Counted from the first letter of the stretch, positions 9,512 to 19,167 are shown. The stretch is 64,000 nt of DNA from an uncultured Lachnospiraceae bacterium (GCA_948794795.1 CAQGLR010000020.1:11779-75778), one strand, 5' to 3'. Notes: a model not told the origin generated them from the sequence alone. Program-made: numbers and translations.

Positions 9512-9868
9512 TTAATCATGTATTTTCCATCCATTCAGCCATTTTGCAGTTTCAGCAAGGCTGTGGTCAATAATTTCACTGTGTCCAAGGTCAAGCGCAT
9601 TGATTGCTGCCATATCTTCATCACTTAACTGGAAATCCCATATATCCAGGTTTTCTTCCATACGTTCTTTATGCGTGGATTTTGGTATAATTACAACACC
9701 TCTCTGTATATTCCAGCGCAGGGCAGTCTGTGCAGCAGTTTTATTATATTTAGAACCAATGTTTGTAAGGACTGGATGGGTAAATATACCATGTTTTCCT
9801 TCTGCCATTGGCCCCCATGCTTCAGGCTGTACACCAATTGCCTGTAGCAGTAATGTTATTTTGTAAAT
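9512..9868 (-). pseudogene. Aldo/keto reductase, C-terminal fragment
   Basis: About 118 codons read in frame and match the C-terminal third of an aldo/keto reductase: GVQPEAWGPMAEG (end of the barrel strand with the substrate loop), TAAQTALRWNIQRGVVIIPKST (NADPH-binding IPKS element) and LSDEDMAAINALD. The N-terminal two thirds, with the catalytic Asp-Tyr-Lys-His, are absent; upstream DNA is AT-rich intergenic sequence leading to the LysR gene. The first in-frame ATG (9808) lies inside the domain with no ribosome-binding site. This is a truncated, presumably inactive gene. Confidence 0.85.
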
Positions 9869-10062
9869 GTCCAGATAAAAAGATTACAATAAACTTTTCT
9901 TTATGCTATAATATAGTGCAGTTTCTTTAAATCTTTTGTTGTTTTTTATTATAATGATTTTTATATTAATGTACACTATATTATTTTTATGCTGCATAAC
10001 CATTTGTTTATGCTTAGTAATATAAGAAGAACAGGTTGAAAAATGCGTTAGGGGGGATTATT

Positions 10063-10938
10063 ATGGATATTACACAACTTCAGTATTTTAAAATAATTGC
10101 TGAAACAGGTTCACTTACAAAAGCAGCTGGAATATTACATATTTCACAGCCTGCGATGAGTGCTATGCTTAAAAAATTTGAACAAGAGCTGGAGGTAGAG
10201 CTTTTTGACAGAAGCCCGAACCGGATTTGTTTAAATAAAACAGGTGAAATTGCTTTAGTACATGTTAATAATATTTTGCAGGATGTTGAACAGATGAAAT
10301 CTGATTTGTTAAGTACCACACAAAAAAACATTACAATATCAGCAGCTTTTTGTGACCCAGGAGTACGCTGGTTCTGTGTTCCAAGATTTTCTGTTGCATA
10401 TCCTGGAATTAAAATAAAAGATGAATTATATGAAGATGAAGATATTACAGGACTCCTTGCAGAAAGAGTTTATGACCTTGCTGTCACTCCTTGGAAGATA
10501 CAGGCAAAAGGTATACAAAGCCTGCCATTCCTTAAAGACAGGGTATTTCTTTCTGTGCCAGATGGAAACAGCCTGGCAGGCTGTAAAAGTATTTCTTTAA
10601 AAGATATTCCAGCACAGACTCTTTTATATCCACAGATTGGCGGACATTTTCTTGCACAAATTGAAAAAATTATTATAGAAAATAATCTTCCAGTTACTAT
10701 TATAAAAAATGAATATAATATTACACAATATTTAATACGTACAACAAATTTCCTTGCCACTATATCAACACTTTCAATGGAGCTTAGAAATGATGGCACA
10801 CATAGGAAACTGGTTCCTATGGATGACCCGGAATTAAATATTATTTATTATATATCTTTTTTTAAAAGTAACAGGAATAAAATAGAGAATTTTCTTATGT
10901 GGGCAGAAGAATGTAAAAATTCTTTTAAAGAGTTGTAA
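10063..10938 (+). CDS. LysR-family transcriptional regulator
   Basis: This 291-residue regulator has an N-terminal winged helix-turn-helix (residues 1-60; LQYFKIIAETGSLTKAAG, ISQPAMSAMLKKFEQEL) and a C-terminal periplasmic-binding-like effector domain (about 90-290). The start at 10063 follows a strong AGGGGGGAT site; an upstream ATG at 10036 would add nine residues and lacks such a site. It is divergent from the aldo/keto reductase remnant, cupin and flavoprotein, which makes those genes its probable original targets; LysR regulators usually control the divergent neighbour. The HIT gene 40 bp downstream may be co-transcribed. Confidence 0.93.
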   Translation: MDITQLQYFKIIAETGSLTKAAGILHISQPAMSAMLKKFEQELEVELFDRSPNRICLNKTGEIALVHVNNILQDVEQMKSDLLSTTQKNITISAAFCDPGVRWFCVPRFSVAYPGIKIKDELYEDEDITGLLAERVYDLAVTPWKIQAKGIQSLPFLKDRVFLSVPDGNSLAGCKSISLKDIPAQTLLYPQIGGHFLAQIEKIIIENNLPVTIIKNEYNITQYLIRTTNFLATISTLSMELRNDGTHRKLVPMDDPELNIIYYISFFKSNRNKIENFLMWAEECKNSFKEL

Positions 10939-10979
10939 AGTATATATTTATATTAGTAACAGAATGGAGGTTTATAAAT

Positions 10980-11375
10980 ATGGATAAGTGTGTTTTTTGC
11001 CATAAAGAAGAAATAATAACTGGATTTATTTATGAAGATGAAAAAGTAATGGCATTTATGGATATGGATCCTGTTAATGAAGGTCATGTTTTAATTGTTA
11101 CGAAAGAGCATTATCTTGATATTGATGAAATTCCTGATGATATCCTTGCACATTTAATAGTAATATCAAAGAAAATTGTTTCAGCTTTAAAAGAAATATA
11201 TAATCCTGATGGTTATAGTATTATGCAGAATGGTGGCAGATTTAATGATACTGGACATTTCCATCTGCATATTTTCCCAAGATATGAAGATGATGGTTTT
11301 GGATGGACGTATAGTGATAATTGTAAAGATGTAAATGCAGAAATTGCAAAAAGGATACGTGACAGAATTAGTTAA
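10980..11375 (+). CDS. HIT-family nucleotide hydrolase
   Basis: This 131-residue protein has the histidine-triad signature in GHFHLHIFPR (about residues 91-100); the central His acts as nucleophile on nucleoside phosphoramidates or dinucleoside polyphosphates. N-terminal CVFCHKEE gives a possible CxxC zinc site typical of Hint/HIT proteins, followed by FMDMDPVNEGHVLIVTKEHY. AATGGAGG lies upstream of the ATG. Role: cytoplasmic nucleotide housekeeping. No link to the T-box operon downstream is apparent. Confidence 0.94.
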   Translation: MDKCVFCHKEEIITGFIYEDEKVMAFMDMDPVNEGHVLIVTKEHYLDIDEIPDDILAHLIVISKKIVSALKEIYNPDGYSIMQNGGRFNDTGHFHLHIFPRYEDDGFGWTYSDNCKDVNAEIAKRIRDRIS

Positions 11376-11554
11376 ATCATGGTTTGTTTGCAAAATGTGT
11401 GCATCCAGCGTTGAAAACGCTGTTGTTACTGGTCACGGAGTAAACAGTGGCCATTATAGTGAAAAGTAATAAAAATTTATAGAAATATTGTTGCAACTTA
11501 TAAAAATATATGCTAGAATATGTTTTATTCTTAGTTACTTAGTAACTGGCAATA

Positions 11555-11943
11555 GTATTAAAGGCTTAGAACATGTGGGCAGAAGTTTTTCTGCCAAGCA
11601 GGTGTATGGTTTGTCTGTACAGAGAGAGGGTGTCACCGGCTGCAAGCACCTTTATAGATGCATATACTGGATTTCCCATGGGAGCTGTGTTCCTGAAGAT
11701 AGTGTTGTTAATATAAATATATTATTTTATATAAGATTGTGTAGGGAACAACGTTTTGCATGCGTTATATGTATAATAAGAGTCTATAAAGAGTACAGTT
11801 TTTACATGTTAATTTATGTATTAGCCAGACAGGTTATATTTGTTTTGGTTCTTTATGTAAGGCTGTGCATATAAATTATAGAAAACAGGGTGGTACCACG
11901 GTAATTCCGTCCCTGCCGTTTATACGGCAGGGGCTTTTTTTTG
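11555..11943 (+). promoter_or_regulatory. T-box riboswitch upstream of pheST
   Basis: The diagnostic T-box core AGGGTGGTACCACGG (11887-11901) precedes a GC-rich terminator (11911-11942). About 210 nt upstream is an AGAGAG...GGTGTCACCGGCTGCAAGC region like Stem I, followed by ...GGATTTCCCATGGGAGC, in which TTC at 11673-11675 sits where the specifier codon is expected. TTC is a Phe codon, in agreement with pheS and pheT downstream. Uncharged tRNA-Phe should bind the specifier and the antiterminator bulge and allow read-through. The 5' limit is approximate. Confidence 0.92.
11911..11942 (+). terminator. Regulated terminator of the pheST T-box
   Basis: The stem CCCTGCCGT/ACGGCAGGG is followed by eight T residues. 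Its 5' strand overlaps the region that pairs with the T-box antiterminator bulge, as expected for transcription attenuation. Confidence 0.9.
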
Positions 11944-12037
11944 CAAAAATATTGTCTGGCATGCCAGATACTTCAGGGAATTGCTGTAATGTAAATATAT
12001 ATTGGTACTTGAAGAATTAAAGAAAGGAAAATATGAA

Positions 12038-13057
12038 ATGAAAGACAAATTAAAGAAAATCATGGATAATGCCCTGGCACAGATTGAAGAGTCGGAGCAG
12101 CTTGATAAGCTGAATGATATTAAGGTTTCTTTTTTAGGAAAGAAAGGTGAGCTTACATCACTGCTTAAGTCTATGAAAGATATTGCACCAGAAGACAGGC
12201 CAAAAGCAGGGCAGATGGTAAATGAAGCAAGGACTAAGATTAATGAGAAGCTTGAAGCTAAGAAAAAAGAATTTGAACAGGCACTTCTTGAAGAAAAACT
12301 TGAAAGGGAAAAAATAGATGTTACACTTCCTGGAACAAGGCTTGCAGAAGGACACCGCCACCCTAATACTATAACACTTGAAGAGGTCGAGAATATATTT
12401 ATTGGAATGGGCTATAAAGTAGTTGAAGGGCCAGAAATTGAAAAAGATTATTATAACTTTGAAGCACTTAATATACCTGCAAACCATCCTGCAAAAGATG
12501 AGCAGGATACATTCTATATTACACAGGATATTCTTCTGCGTACACAAACTTCTTCTGTACAGGTACACGAAATGGAAAAAGGAGAGCTTCCAATAAGGAT
12601 GATAGCACCAGGCAGGGTTTTCCGTTCTGATGAAATGGATGCTACACATTCACCTACATTCCACCAGATAGAGGGCCTTGTAATAGACAAAGGCATTACA
12701 TTTGCAGACCTTAAGGGGACATTGCAGGAATTTGCTAAAAGGCTTTTTGGAGAAGATACAAGGATTAAATTCAGGCCCCATCATTTCCAGTTCACAGAAC
12801 CTAGTGCAGAAGTTGATGTTTCATGCTTTAAATGCGGCGGTAAAGGATGCCGTTTCTGCAAGGGTTCAGGCTGGGTTGAGATACTTGGCTGCGGTATGGT
12901 ACATCCACATGTACTTGAAATGAGCGGCATTGACCCAGAAGAGTACACAGGCTTTGCATTTGGTGTAGGGCTTGAACGTATTGCGTTATTTAAGTATGAA
13001 ATTGATGATATGAGGCTGTTATATGAGAATGATATGCGTTTTCTTAAACAATTCTAA
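12038..13057 (+). CDS. pheS: Phenylalanine--tRNA ligase alpha subunit
   Basis: This 339-residue catalytic subunit of the alpha2-beta2 synthetase charges tRNA-Phe. An N-terminal tRNA-binding coiled coil (about residues 1-85; IKVSFLGKKGELTSLLK) precedes the class II core with motif 2 (FRSDEMDATHSPTFHQIEG) and motif 3 (GFAFGVGLERIALFKY). The start at 12038 has AAAGGA ahead at suitable spacing; an upstream TTG at 12002 is in frame but has no site. It is the first gene of the T-box-controlled operon, 27 bp ahead of pheT. Confidence 0.98.
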   Translation: MKDKLKKIMDNALAQIEESEQLDKLNDIKVSFLGKKGELTSLLKSMKDIAPEDRPKAGQMVNEARTKINEKLEAKKKEFEQALLEEKLEREKIDVTLPGTRLAEGHRHPNTITLEEVENIFIGMGYKVVEGPEIEKDYYNFEALNIPANHPAKDEQDTFYITQDILLRTQTSSVQVHEMEKGELPIRMIAPGRVFRSDEMDATHSPTFHQIEGLVIDKGITFADLKGTLQEFAKRLFGEDTRIKFRPHHFQFTEPSAEVDVSCFKCGGKGCRFCKGSGWVEILGCGMVHPHVLEMSGIDPEEYTGFAFGVGLERIALFKYEIDDMRLLYENDMRFLKQF

Positions 13058-13084
13058 ATAATAATAGAAACCAGGAGGATTAAA

Positions 13085-15523
13085 ATGGATACATCATTAT
13101 CATGGATAAAAGCATATGTGCCAGACCTTAACTGCAGTGCGCAGGAATATACTGACGCAATGACACTGTCAGGCACAAAAGTTGAGGGATATAAAGAATT
13201 TGACAAAAACCTTGACAAAATAATAGTAGGAAAAATAAATAAAATAGAAAAGCATCCTGATGCAGATAAACTTGTTGTATGCCAGGTGCAGGTTGATGGA
13301 AATGGTACAGAAGTACAGATTGTAACAGGTGCCCCAAATGTTAAAGAAGGACAGAAGGTTCCTGTTGTCCTTGAAGGCGGGCATGTTGCAAGTTCCCATA
13401 AGGACGGGGAATCAGAAGACGGTTTTAAAATTAAGAAGGGTAAACTGCGTGGTGTTATGTCATATGGCATGATGTGCTCTATTGAAGAACTTGGTTCTAA
13501 TTCTAATATGTATCCTGATGCAGACCCAGACGGGATATATATACTTAGTGATAACCCAGAATATGCAGATGCAGAAATTGGTTCTGATGCAATAGGGCTT
13601 CTTGGGCTTCACGATGTAGTATTTGAATATGAGATAACATCAAACCGTGTTGACTGCTTTGGTGTACTGGGAATAGCACGTGAAGCAGCAGCAACATTTG
13701 GAAAGAAATTTATACCTCCTGTAGTAACACAGACAGGTAATAATGAAGATGTAAATAATTATATAAAAGTAGAAGTAGAGAATCCGGAACTTTGTCCAAG
13801 ATATACTGCAAGGGTGGTTAAAAATATAAAACTTGCACCATCACCAGAGTGGATGCAGAGACGCCTTGCATCTGTAGGTATAAGGCCGATTAATAATATA
13901 GTAGATATTACAAACTATGTTATGGAAGAGTACGCACAGCCTATGCACGCATATGACCTTGATACTATCGAAGACAGGAAAATTATAGTAAGAAAAGCAG
14001 GCAAAGGGGAGAAATTTACAACACTTGACGGGCAGGAGAGAGAGCTTGATGATACAATGCTTATGATATGTGACGGCAGGAAACCTATAGGCATTGCAGG
14101 TATTATGGGCGGCGAAAACTCAATGATTACAGATAATGTAACTACAATGCTTTTTGAAGCAGCAACATTTGATGGTACTAATATACGCCTTTCAGGAAAG
14201 AAACTTGGCATGCGCACTGATGCACAGGCTAAATTTGAAAAAGGGCTTGATCCCAATAATGCAATGGAAGCAATGAACCGTGCCTGCCAGCTGGTTGAAG
14301 AACTTGGTGCAGGTGAAGTTGTAGGTGGTGCTGTCGATTTCTACCCAGTGAAAAAAGAACCTGTAACAATATCATATGATGCCGCAAAGATTAATGCACT
14401 TCTTGGTACAGATATACCTGAAGAAGAAATGGTAAAATATTTTGAAACAATAGATTTAATAACTGACAGGGATAAAAAAATTGTTACAGTACCTACATGG
14501 AGACAGGACCTTGAACGTATGGCAGACCTTGCAGAAGAAGTTGCACGTTTCTATGGTTATGATAAAATACCTGTTACACTTCCAAAGAGTTCAGCAACAG
14601 CAGGAGGTGTTACAGAAAAGCTCAGGTTTGAAAAAATAGCAAGGGCAGCAGCAGAAGGATATGGCTTCTCTGAAGGAATGACATACTCATTTGAGAGTCC
14701 TAAGGTTTATGATAAATTATGCCTTGCAGAAGATGATGCACTTAGGAAAAGCATACGTATAAGTAACCCTCTTGGTGAAGATTATAGTGTAATGCGTACA
14801 TCAGCGCTTGGAGGCATGTTATCATCACTTGCAATTAATTATAATAGAAGAAATAAGAATGTACGTCTTTATGAAATTGCTAATGTATATATTCCAAAAG
14901 AACTTCCACTTTCAGGACTTCCTGATGAGCGTACACAGCTTACACTTGGAATGTATGGTGATGGAGATTTCTTTACAATGAAAGGTGTAGTGCAGGCTGT
15001 CCTTAATAAACTTGGACTTAATGAAATGGCAGAATACAAGCCATGCACAGACAGGAAGTATCTTCATCCAGGCAGGCAGGCAGAGGTTATATATAAAGGG
15101 CAGATGGTAGCTTATATTGGTGAAGTACATCCATCTGTACAGAAGAATTTTGAAATTGGTGAAAGAGTTTATATAGCAGTAATTGATATGAAAACAGCAT
15201 GTGCAATGTCTGGTACTGGAATAAAATACCAGGGTATTCCTAAATTCCCTGCAATCACACGTGATATCAGCCTTACAATGAAACAGGAAGTGACAGCAGG
15301 TGAAGTTGAGGAAATTATAAGGACAAAAGGTGGAAAACTTTTGGAATCATATGAACTTTTTGATATATATGAAGGTTCACAAATTCTTAAAGGATATAAA
15401 TCACTTGCATATAAAATAGTATTCAGGGCAGCAGACAGGACACTGACAGATGATGAAGCAGGAAAAGTTATGGATAAGATAATTTCTTCACTTGCAGAAA
15501 AGGAAGTAGTGCTGCGCCAGTAA
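13085..15523 (+). CDS. pheT: Phenylalanine--tRNA ligase beta subunit
   Basis: This 812-residue subunit has an N-terminal tRNA-binding OB-fold (about residues 40-155; HPDADKLVVCQV, IVTGAPNVKEGQKVPV), the B3/4 editing domain (about 205-385; EITSNRVDCFGVLGIAREAAATFGK), a B5 domain, a pseudo-catalytic core and a C-terminal ferredoxin-fold anticodon-binding domain (about 720-812; FPAITRDISLTM). It forms the heterotetramer with PheS and edits Tyr-tRNA-Phe. AGGAGG lies just upstream of the ATG. It has the usual family length and ends the operon at a terminator about 75 bp on. Confidence 0.98.
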   Translation: MDTSLSWIKAYVPDLNCSAQEYTDAMTLSGTKVEGYKEFDKNLDKIIVGKINKIEKHPDADKLVVCQVQVDGNGTEVQIVTGAPNVKEGQKVPVVLEGGHVASSHKDGESEDGFKIKKGKLRGVMSYGMMCSIEELGSNSNMYPDADPDGIYILSDNPEYADAEIGSDAIGLLGLHDVVFEYEITSNRVDCFGVLGIAREAAATFGKKFIPPVVTQTGNNEDVNNYIKVEVENPELCPRYTARVVKNIKLAPSPEWMQRRLASVGIRPINNIVDITNYVMEEYAQPMHAYDLDTIEDRKIIVRKAGKGEKFTTLDGQERELDDTMLMICDGRKPIGIAGIMGGENSMITDNVTTMLFEAATFDGTNIRLSGKKLGMRTDAQAKFEKGLDPNNAMEAMNRACQLVEELGAGEVVGGAVDFYPVKKEPVTISYDAAKINALLGTDIPEEEMVKYFETIDLITDRDKKIVTVPTWRQDLERMADLAEEVARFYGYDKIPVTLPKSSATAGGVTEKLRFEKIARAAAEGYGFSEGMTYSFESPKVYDKLCLAEDDALRKSIRISNPLGEDYSVMRTSALGGMLSSLAINYNRRNKNVRLYEIANVYIPKELPLSGLPDERTQLTLGMYGDGDFFTMKGVVQAVLNKLGLNEMAEYKPCTDRKYLHPGRQAEVIYKGQMVAYIGEVHPSVQKNFEIGERVYIAVIDMKTACAMSGTGIKYQGIPKFPAITRDISLTMKQEVTAGEVEEIIRTKGGKLLESYELFDIYEGSQILKGYKSLAYKIVFRAADRTLTDDEAGKVMDKIISSLAEKEVVLRQ

Positions 15524-15595
15524 ATGTTATTCCTGTTTATAGTGGTAAAGGCAGGGATTTGCAAACTTTCCTGGTAAAATAATTTTAAATATGCG

Positions 15596-15644
15596 CACAC
15601 CAGATAGCTGTTAGTATAATGACAGATACTATCTGGTGTGTTTT
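15596..15644 (+). terminator. Terminator after pheT
   Basis: The stem CACACCAGATA/TATCTGGTGTG is followed by TTTT. The remaining ~320 bp up to the VanZ-like gene are AT-rich and hold nothing else I can identify apart from the presumed promoter of the next operon. Confidence 0.82.
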
Positions 15645-15968
15645 AGTTTTGGTTACAGAATTGTTTTTTGAAAAGAAACTTTATAAAAAGAAAAATATAA
15701 GTGTATTATGTCTTTATTTTTACACAGATAAAATATATTGGAATTATATTAAAAATATAATATTTTACTTTACGGGGAATAAACATTAGTATATAATGGA
15801 TAACTAGGGTCTTGGATTGGTTTATATACAGCCATGCAGCAAATGTATGTTTGCATGTAAAACAAATTACAGATATCTGGCTGGTACAGGTATTTAGTGA
15901 ACAGACGGTGTTTATGGCATGCACTGTCCATTTTCATAAATTAAAAATATTTAGGGGATATTAATATT

Positions 15969-16436
15969 GTGAAGAAGAAACATAAAAAAATAATAAGGTT
16001 TTTTTCATGGATTTTGTTTATTATATATTTAATTGTTATGGTTTATTTTTTATTCTTTAGTGAACAGTTCGGGCGTGTGCCGAGTGACACATACCATTAT
16101 AATTTAAAACCTTTTACGGAAATTAAAAGATATTTGAATTATGCAAAAGAAATTGGGAGTTTTTATGTAATATTAAATCTTTTGGGAAATGTTGTATGTT
16201 TTATGCCATTTGGTTTTGTACTTCCAATATTGTCAAATAAGCAGAGAAATATATTTAAAGTAACATTTTTAAGTTTCTTATGTTCAGTTACCGTTGAACT
16301 TATACAGCTGGTTTCAAAACTTGGTTCATGTGATGTTGATGATGTTATGTTAAATACACTGGGAGGTTTTCTTGGATATATATTGTTTTGCATATGCATA
16401 GGTATTATGCATATATTTACAAATAAAAAAAAGTAA
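15969..16436 (+). CDS. VanZ-like family membrane protein
   Basis: This 155-residue protein starts with GTG after AGGGGATA. It shows about four hydrophobic helices: one at residues 10-30 (SWILFIIYLIVMVYFLFF) and three later, with the VanZ-family NLLGNVVCFMPFGFVLP and VELIQL...GSCDVDDVMLNTLGGFLGY motifs. VanZ itself gives low-level teicoplanin resistance, but most members have no known function. Ten bases separate it from the next small membrane gene, so the two are probably translated from one message. Confidence 0.9.
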   Translation: MKKKHKKIIRFFSWILFIIYLIVMVYFLFFSEQFGRVPSDTYHYNLKPFTEIKRYLNYAKEIGSFYVILNLLGNVVCFMPFGFVLPILSNKQRNIFKVTFLSFLCSVTVELIQLVSKLGSCDVDDVMLNTLGGFLGYILFCICIGIMHIFTNKKK

Positions 16437-16445
16437 GGTGATAAA

Positions 16446-16781
16446 GTGAAGAAAAGAGGACATAAGAAAGAAGGAGAGCTGCGTTTAACTGATAAAAGAC
16501 ATCCTCCGCTTGGAATAGCATCTTCTGTACTTTCGGCGGTTTCATTTATATCATTTGCTGCCGCATGTATTTTGTCTGGACAGAATGGGGGAAATGCAGG
16601 AATTGGTATAGGGCTTATAGGCATATTGTGTCTTCTTGCCAGTATTACAGGATTTATAATGGCATGGGCCAGCCTTCACCAGGAAAATATAAGGCCATTA
16701 TTTCCAACTATAGGTTCAGTTGTAAATGGTCTTTTAATAATAGGTTATATGATATTATATATATTAGGGGTAGCTGTTTAA
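16446..16781 (+). CDS. Small membrane protein, possibly DUF6142-like
   Basis: This 111-residue protein begins with a GTG after AAGGTGATAAA. A charged N-terminal segment (KKRGHKKEGELRLTDKRHPP) is followed by three hydrophobic helices (about residues 25-47, 50-76 and 88-110) rich in Gly, Ile and Ala. Short proteins of this layout occur widely in Lachnospiraceae with no assigned role. It lies between the VanZ-like gene and the 247-residue anchored protein, on the same strand, suggesting a cell-envelope operon. Confidence 0.75.
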   Translation: MKKRGHKKEGELRLTDKRHPPLGIASSVLSAVSFISFAAACILSGQNGGNAGIGIGLIGILCLLASITGFIMAWASLHQENIRPLFPTIGSVVNGLLIIGYMILYILGVAV

Positions 16782-16865
16782 ATTGCCATTGTAAAATACA
16801 TGGAAGCAGTGTAGTATATATAATTATATTATTTTTATATAAAAATACAGAATGGATGTGTAATT

Positions 16866-17609
16866 ATGGCAATGCAGTTTTCAGAAGAAGATAAGAAAAA
16901 AATAGAACAAGATAAGTCTGAGATTTATACAAAACGTACAGAGGAAACATATGCAGAATATGTAAAAAGCCTTAAGGGAAAACAGAAAGGCAGGTATTTT
17001 GCGGATTATTACCTTAAATTTGTTATTGGTGCAGTTATTGTAGCAATAGGTATAATGCTTTTTATACGTAATGCATTTGCAACACCTCCAGAAATAGTAC
17101 TTTCAGTTGCTATAGAAGGTGATGCTGTAGAGGATGAGGATTTAGAAACATTTGCAGATATTATAGAAGATGAACTTAATCTTGACAGTGAAAATGAAAG
17201 AGTAAATATTTTCTGTGTTACCAGTGAAAGACAGCTGCAGACCAATCTTTATACAGGTGAAACTGATATTGTGATATCAACACCAGACAAGTTCCAGAAA
17301 TGGGCAGAGGGTGGCTATTTCCTTGAACCGGGAAGCAGTGATGAACTGTCATTTTATAATGAATTTGATGAAGATAAAAAGTTTTATTCAAATTATATAA
17401 GTGGAGAAGATATACTGGACAGTGAAACAATAGAGGGTGCAGAACCAAGTGATAAAACATTATACAATTATGGTATATATCTTACAGATACAGATAAATA
17501 CCATAAAGAACTTGGTGGTTTTATGGCGGAACCAGTTGCAGGTATTTCTGCAACTGCAAAAAATGTTGATTATGCTGCTTTGTTTATAAAATATATGACA
17601 AGAAACTAA
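16866..17609 (+). CDS. Membrane-anchored protein of unknown function
   Basis: This 247-residue protein has a charged cytoplasmic N terminus predicted to be helical (about residues 1-45), one transmembrane helix (about 50-70; FVIGAVIVAIGIMLFI) and an acidic extracytoplasmic domain of about 175 residues. The domain contains TNLYTGETDIVISTPDKFQKWAEGGYF, a pattern reminiscent of substrate-binding-protein folds (a ligand-sensing lobe), but no lipobox is present. It could be a sensor or chaperone domain. The role is unknown. It follows the two small membrane genes by 84 bp and precedes a terminator. Confidence 0.75.
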   Translation: MAMQFSEEDKKKIEQDKSEIYTKRTEETYAEYVKSLKGKQKGRYFADYYLKFVIGAVIVAIGIMLFIRNAFATPPEIVLSVAIEGDAVEDEDLETFADIIEDELNLDSENERVNIFCVTSERQLQTNLYTGETDIVISTPDKFQKWAEGGYFLEPGSSDELSFYNEFDEDKKFYSNYISGEDILDSETIEGAEPSDKTLYNYGIYLTDTDKYHKELGGFMAEPVAGISATAKNVDYAALFIKYMTRN

Positions 17610-17642
17610 ATATTGGTTGATTTAGGACAGGCAGCAGTATAT

Positions 17643-17683
17643 AAAGCCAGATATACAGTACAGGCAGCAGGGTATCTGGCTTT
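17643..17683 (+). terminator. Terminator-like stem-loop
   Basis: AAAGCCAGATAtAC pairs with GTATCTGGCTTT, ending in a short T-run, about 35 bp after the upstream stop codon. Confidence 0.7.
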
Positions 17684-17867
17684 GTTGGTGTGTTTAGATA
17701 ACATAGGCAGGATTTAAAGTTTCACTTTGTATTGCATGAATAAAGAAATGTTAAATTTAGGTTAAAAATACTTCCATATATGGAAATTTAGTGATATAAT
17801 AGTCTACGGGCCTGGCAGGTTTTGCCTGTACAGGCAAGTATACATTGACAAAAGAAGGAGGAAATAA

Positions 17868-18461
17868 ATGGAAAATGATTTTAATGGACAAAACCAGATA
17901 AACCAGGATGGAGAATGGCAGTCTGCTGGCAGCACAGATAATGGTGCTTCTTCATGGGGACAGTCATCTGCCCAGGGTGGCTTTTCATCACAGAATACAA
18001 CAGGTACTGCAAATACATATGCGGGCCAGGGAGGTCCAGTAGAAAAACCAGTTAATATTGTGACAGGCATTGTAGGTGCATTTGTCGGGGTACTTATTGG
18101 TGTTGTTCTCTGGGTTATTATATACCAGATGGGCTTTATTGCTGGAATTGCAGGTTTTGTAATGATGATTTGTGCATTTAAAGGTTTTGAACTGCTTGGA
18201 GGGAGGATGAATATAGCTGGAGCTATTATATGTATTGCCCTTGTTTTAATTGCAGTTTATTTTGCGCATAATATTTCTGTTGCAATCAGTATTATGCAGG
18301 AGATGGATGACGTCGGTTTCTCTGCTGCATATAAATCTATACCTGAATTCCGTAAGCTGGTAAGTGAATTTGATAAGGCATATTTACATGATTTATTATT
18401 TGGTTATGGTCTTACACTTGTTGCTATTATACCATCAATAAAAGGTAAATTCAGGCGTTAA
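17868..18461 (+). CDS. Membrane protein with low-complexity N terminus
   Basis: This 197-residue protein has an N-terminal ~55-residue Gln/Gly/Ser/Asn-rich hydrophilic tail (NGQNQINQDGEWQSAGSTDN...) and then four hydrophobic helices (about residues 63-85, 88-106, 113-137 and 173-190). The architecture, a disordered cytoplasmic tail followed by a DUF-type membrane domain, is common in Clostridia beside genes for envelope proteins, but I cannot assign a function. AAGGAGG lies upstream of the ATG. A terminator follows 31 bp downstream. Confidence 0.78.
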   Translation: MENDFNGQNQINQDGEWQSAGSTDNGASSWGQSSAQGGFSSQNTTGTANTYAGQGGPVEKPVNIVTGIVGAFVGVLIGVVLWVIIYQMGFIAGIAGFVMMICAFKGFELLGGRMNIAGAIICIALVLIAVYFAHNISVAISIMQEMDDVGFSAAYKSIPEFRKLVSEFDKAYLHDLLFGYGLTLVAIIPSIKGKFRR

Positions 18462-18491
18462 CCTGTAATAATAAAATTAAATAAAAAACAG

Positions 18492-18518
18492 ATACCCCTG
18501 CCTAAGCAGGGGTATTTT
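18492..18518 (+). terminator. Intrinsic terminator
   Basis: The GC-rich stem ATACCCCTG/CAGGGGTAT has a 6-nt loop and a short T-run, directly after the 197-residue membrane protein gene. Confidence 0.85.
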
Positions 18519-18603
18519 GATGGAACTAGATAGTAGTAAAGAAATTTCTGCATGGGATAAAAACAAATCTGGAATAATCTGGATATATTCACGTTAGAAT
18601 TAA

Positions 18604-19167
18604 GTAATAAAAAATTTCCAGAAAATAAGCAGTGCTAAATTTAAAAACGAAAATTCATTTTCACTTACATTTGCAAGGCTTTTTTTAAAAAATATTATAA
18701 AAAATATATTTACAGTTAATGAAAAAATTGATAAAGCATTTTCCTCTGCGCTTGACCAGCTGGATAAAATAGTTAAATCAGAAATTGTAAATTTTGAATT
18801 AACAGAATTATTTGAAAATTTAAGTGGGATATGTGGATACTCTGACAAACCAGTTATTCTTATTGTTGATGAAATAGACTTTGGGTTTATAAAAGAACAA
18901 AATGGAACAGCAGTGATTGCAAACCGCATTTTTGAAACAAGGCTGTATAATTTTTATCTTTCATCAGCTGAAATGCAGGGATTAGAAATATATAAAACGT
19001 CATTGCAAGATAAGAGCCAGTTTGTTGTAAATTGATTTTTAAATATGCGCCTGGTTCTTGAAAAATTTGTACAACATTTTACAACTTTATATGGAAATAA
19101 CAAAAAGGCTTTTATAGAAGAGGAAGGAAGAAAGTATTTTTTATTATATCTAAAATTAATTGTTTGA
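18604..19167 (+). pseudogene. Remnant of an AAA-ATPase-like (DUF1703-type) protein
   Basis: One frame reads as the ATPase part of the family also represented at 1136: LTFARLF, then the Walker B-like KPVILIVDEIDFG, then VIANRIFETRLYNFYLSSAEM, DKSQFVVN, an in-frame TGA, FLNMRLVLEKFVQHF, EEEGRKYFLLYLK and a final stop. The Walker A region and the nuclease domain are missing. The join after DEID skips residues found in intact members, so there is an internal deletion as well as a nonsense mutation. It is non-functional. It lies just outside the repeat that begins the accessory island. Confidence 0.8.

Noticed and set aside
11488..11874. 128-codon forward frame between the HIT gene and pheS
   Set aside because: It lies on the T-box leader; conservation there is RNA structure, not protein.
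12158..12649. 163-codon reverse frame inside pheS
   Set aside because: Antisense shadow of pheS; Cys/Phe/Ile-rich nonsense composition.
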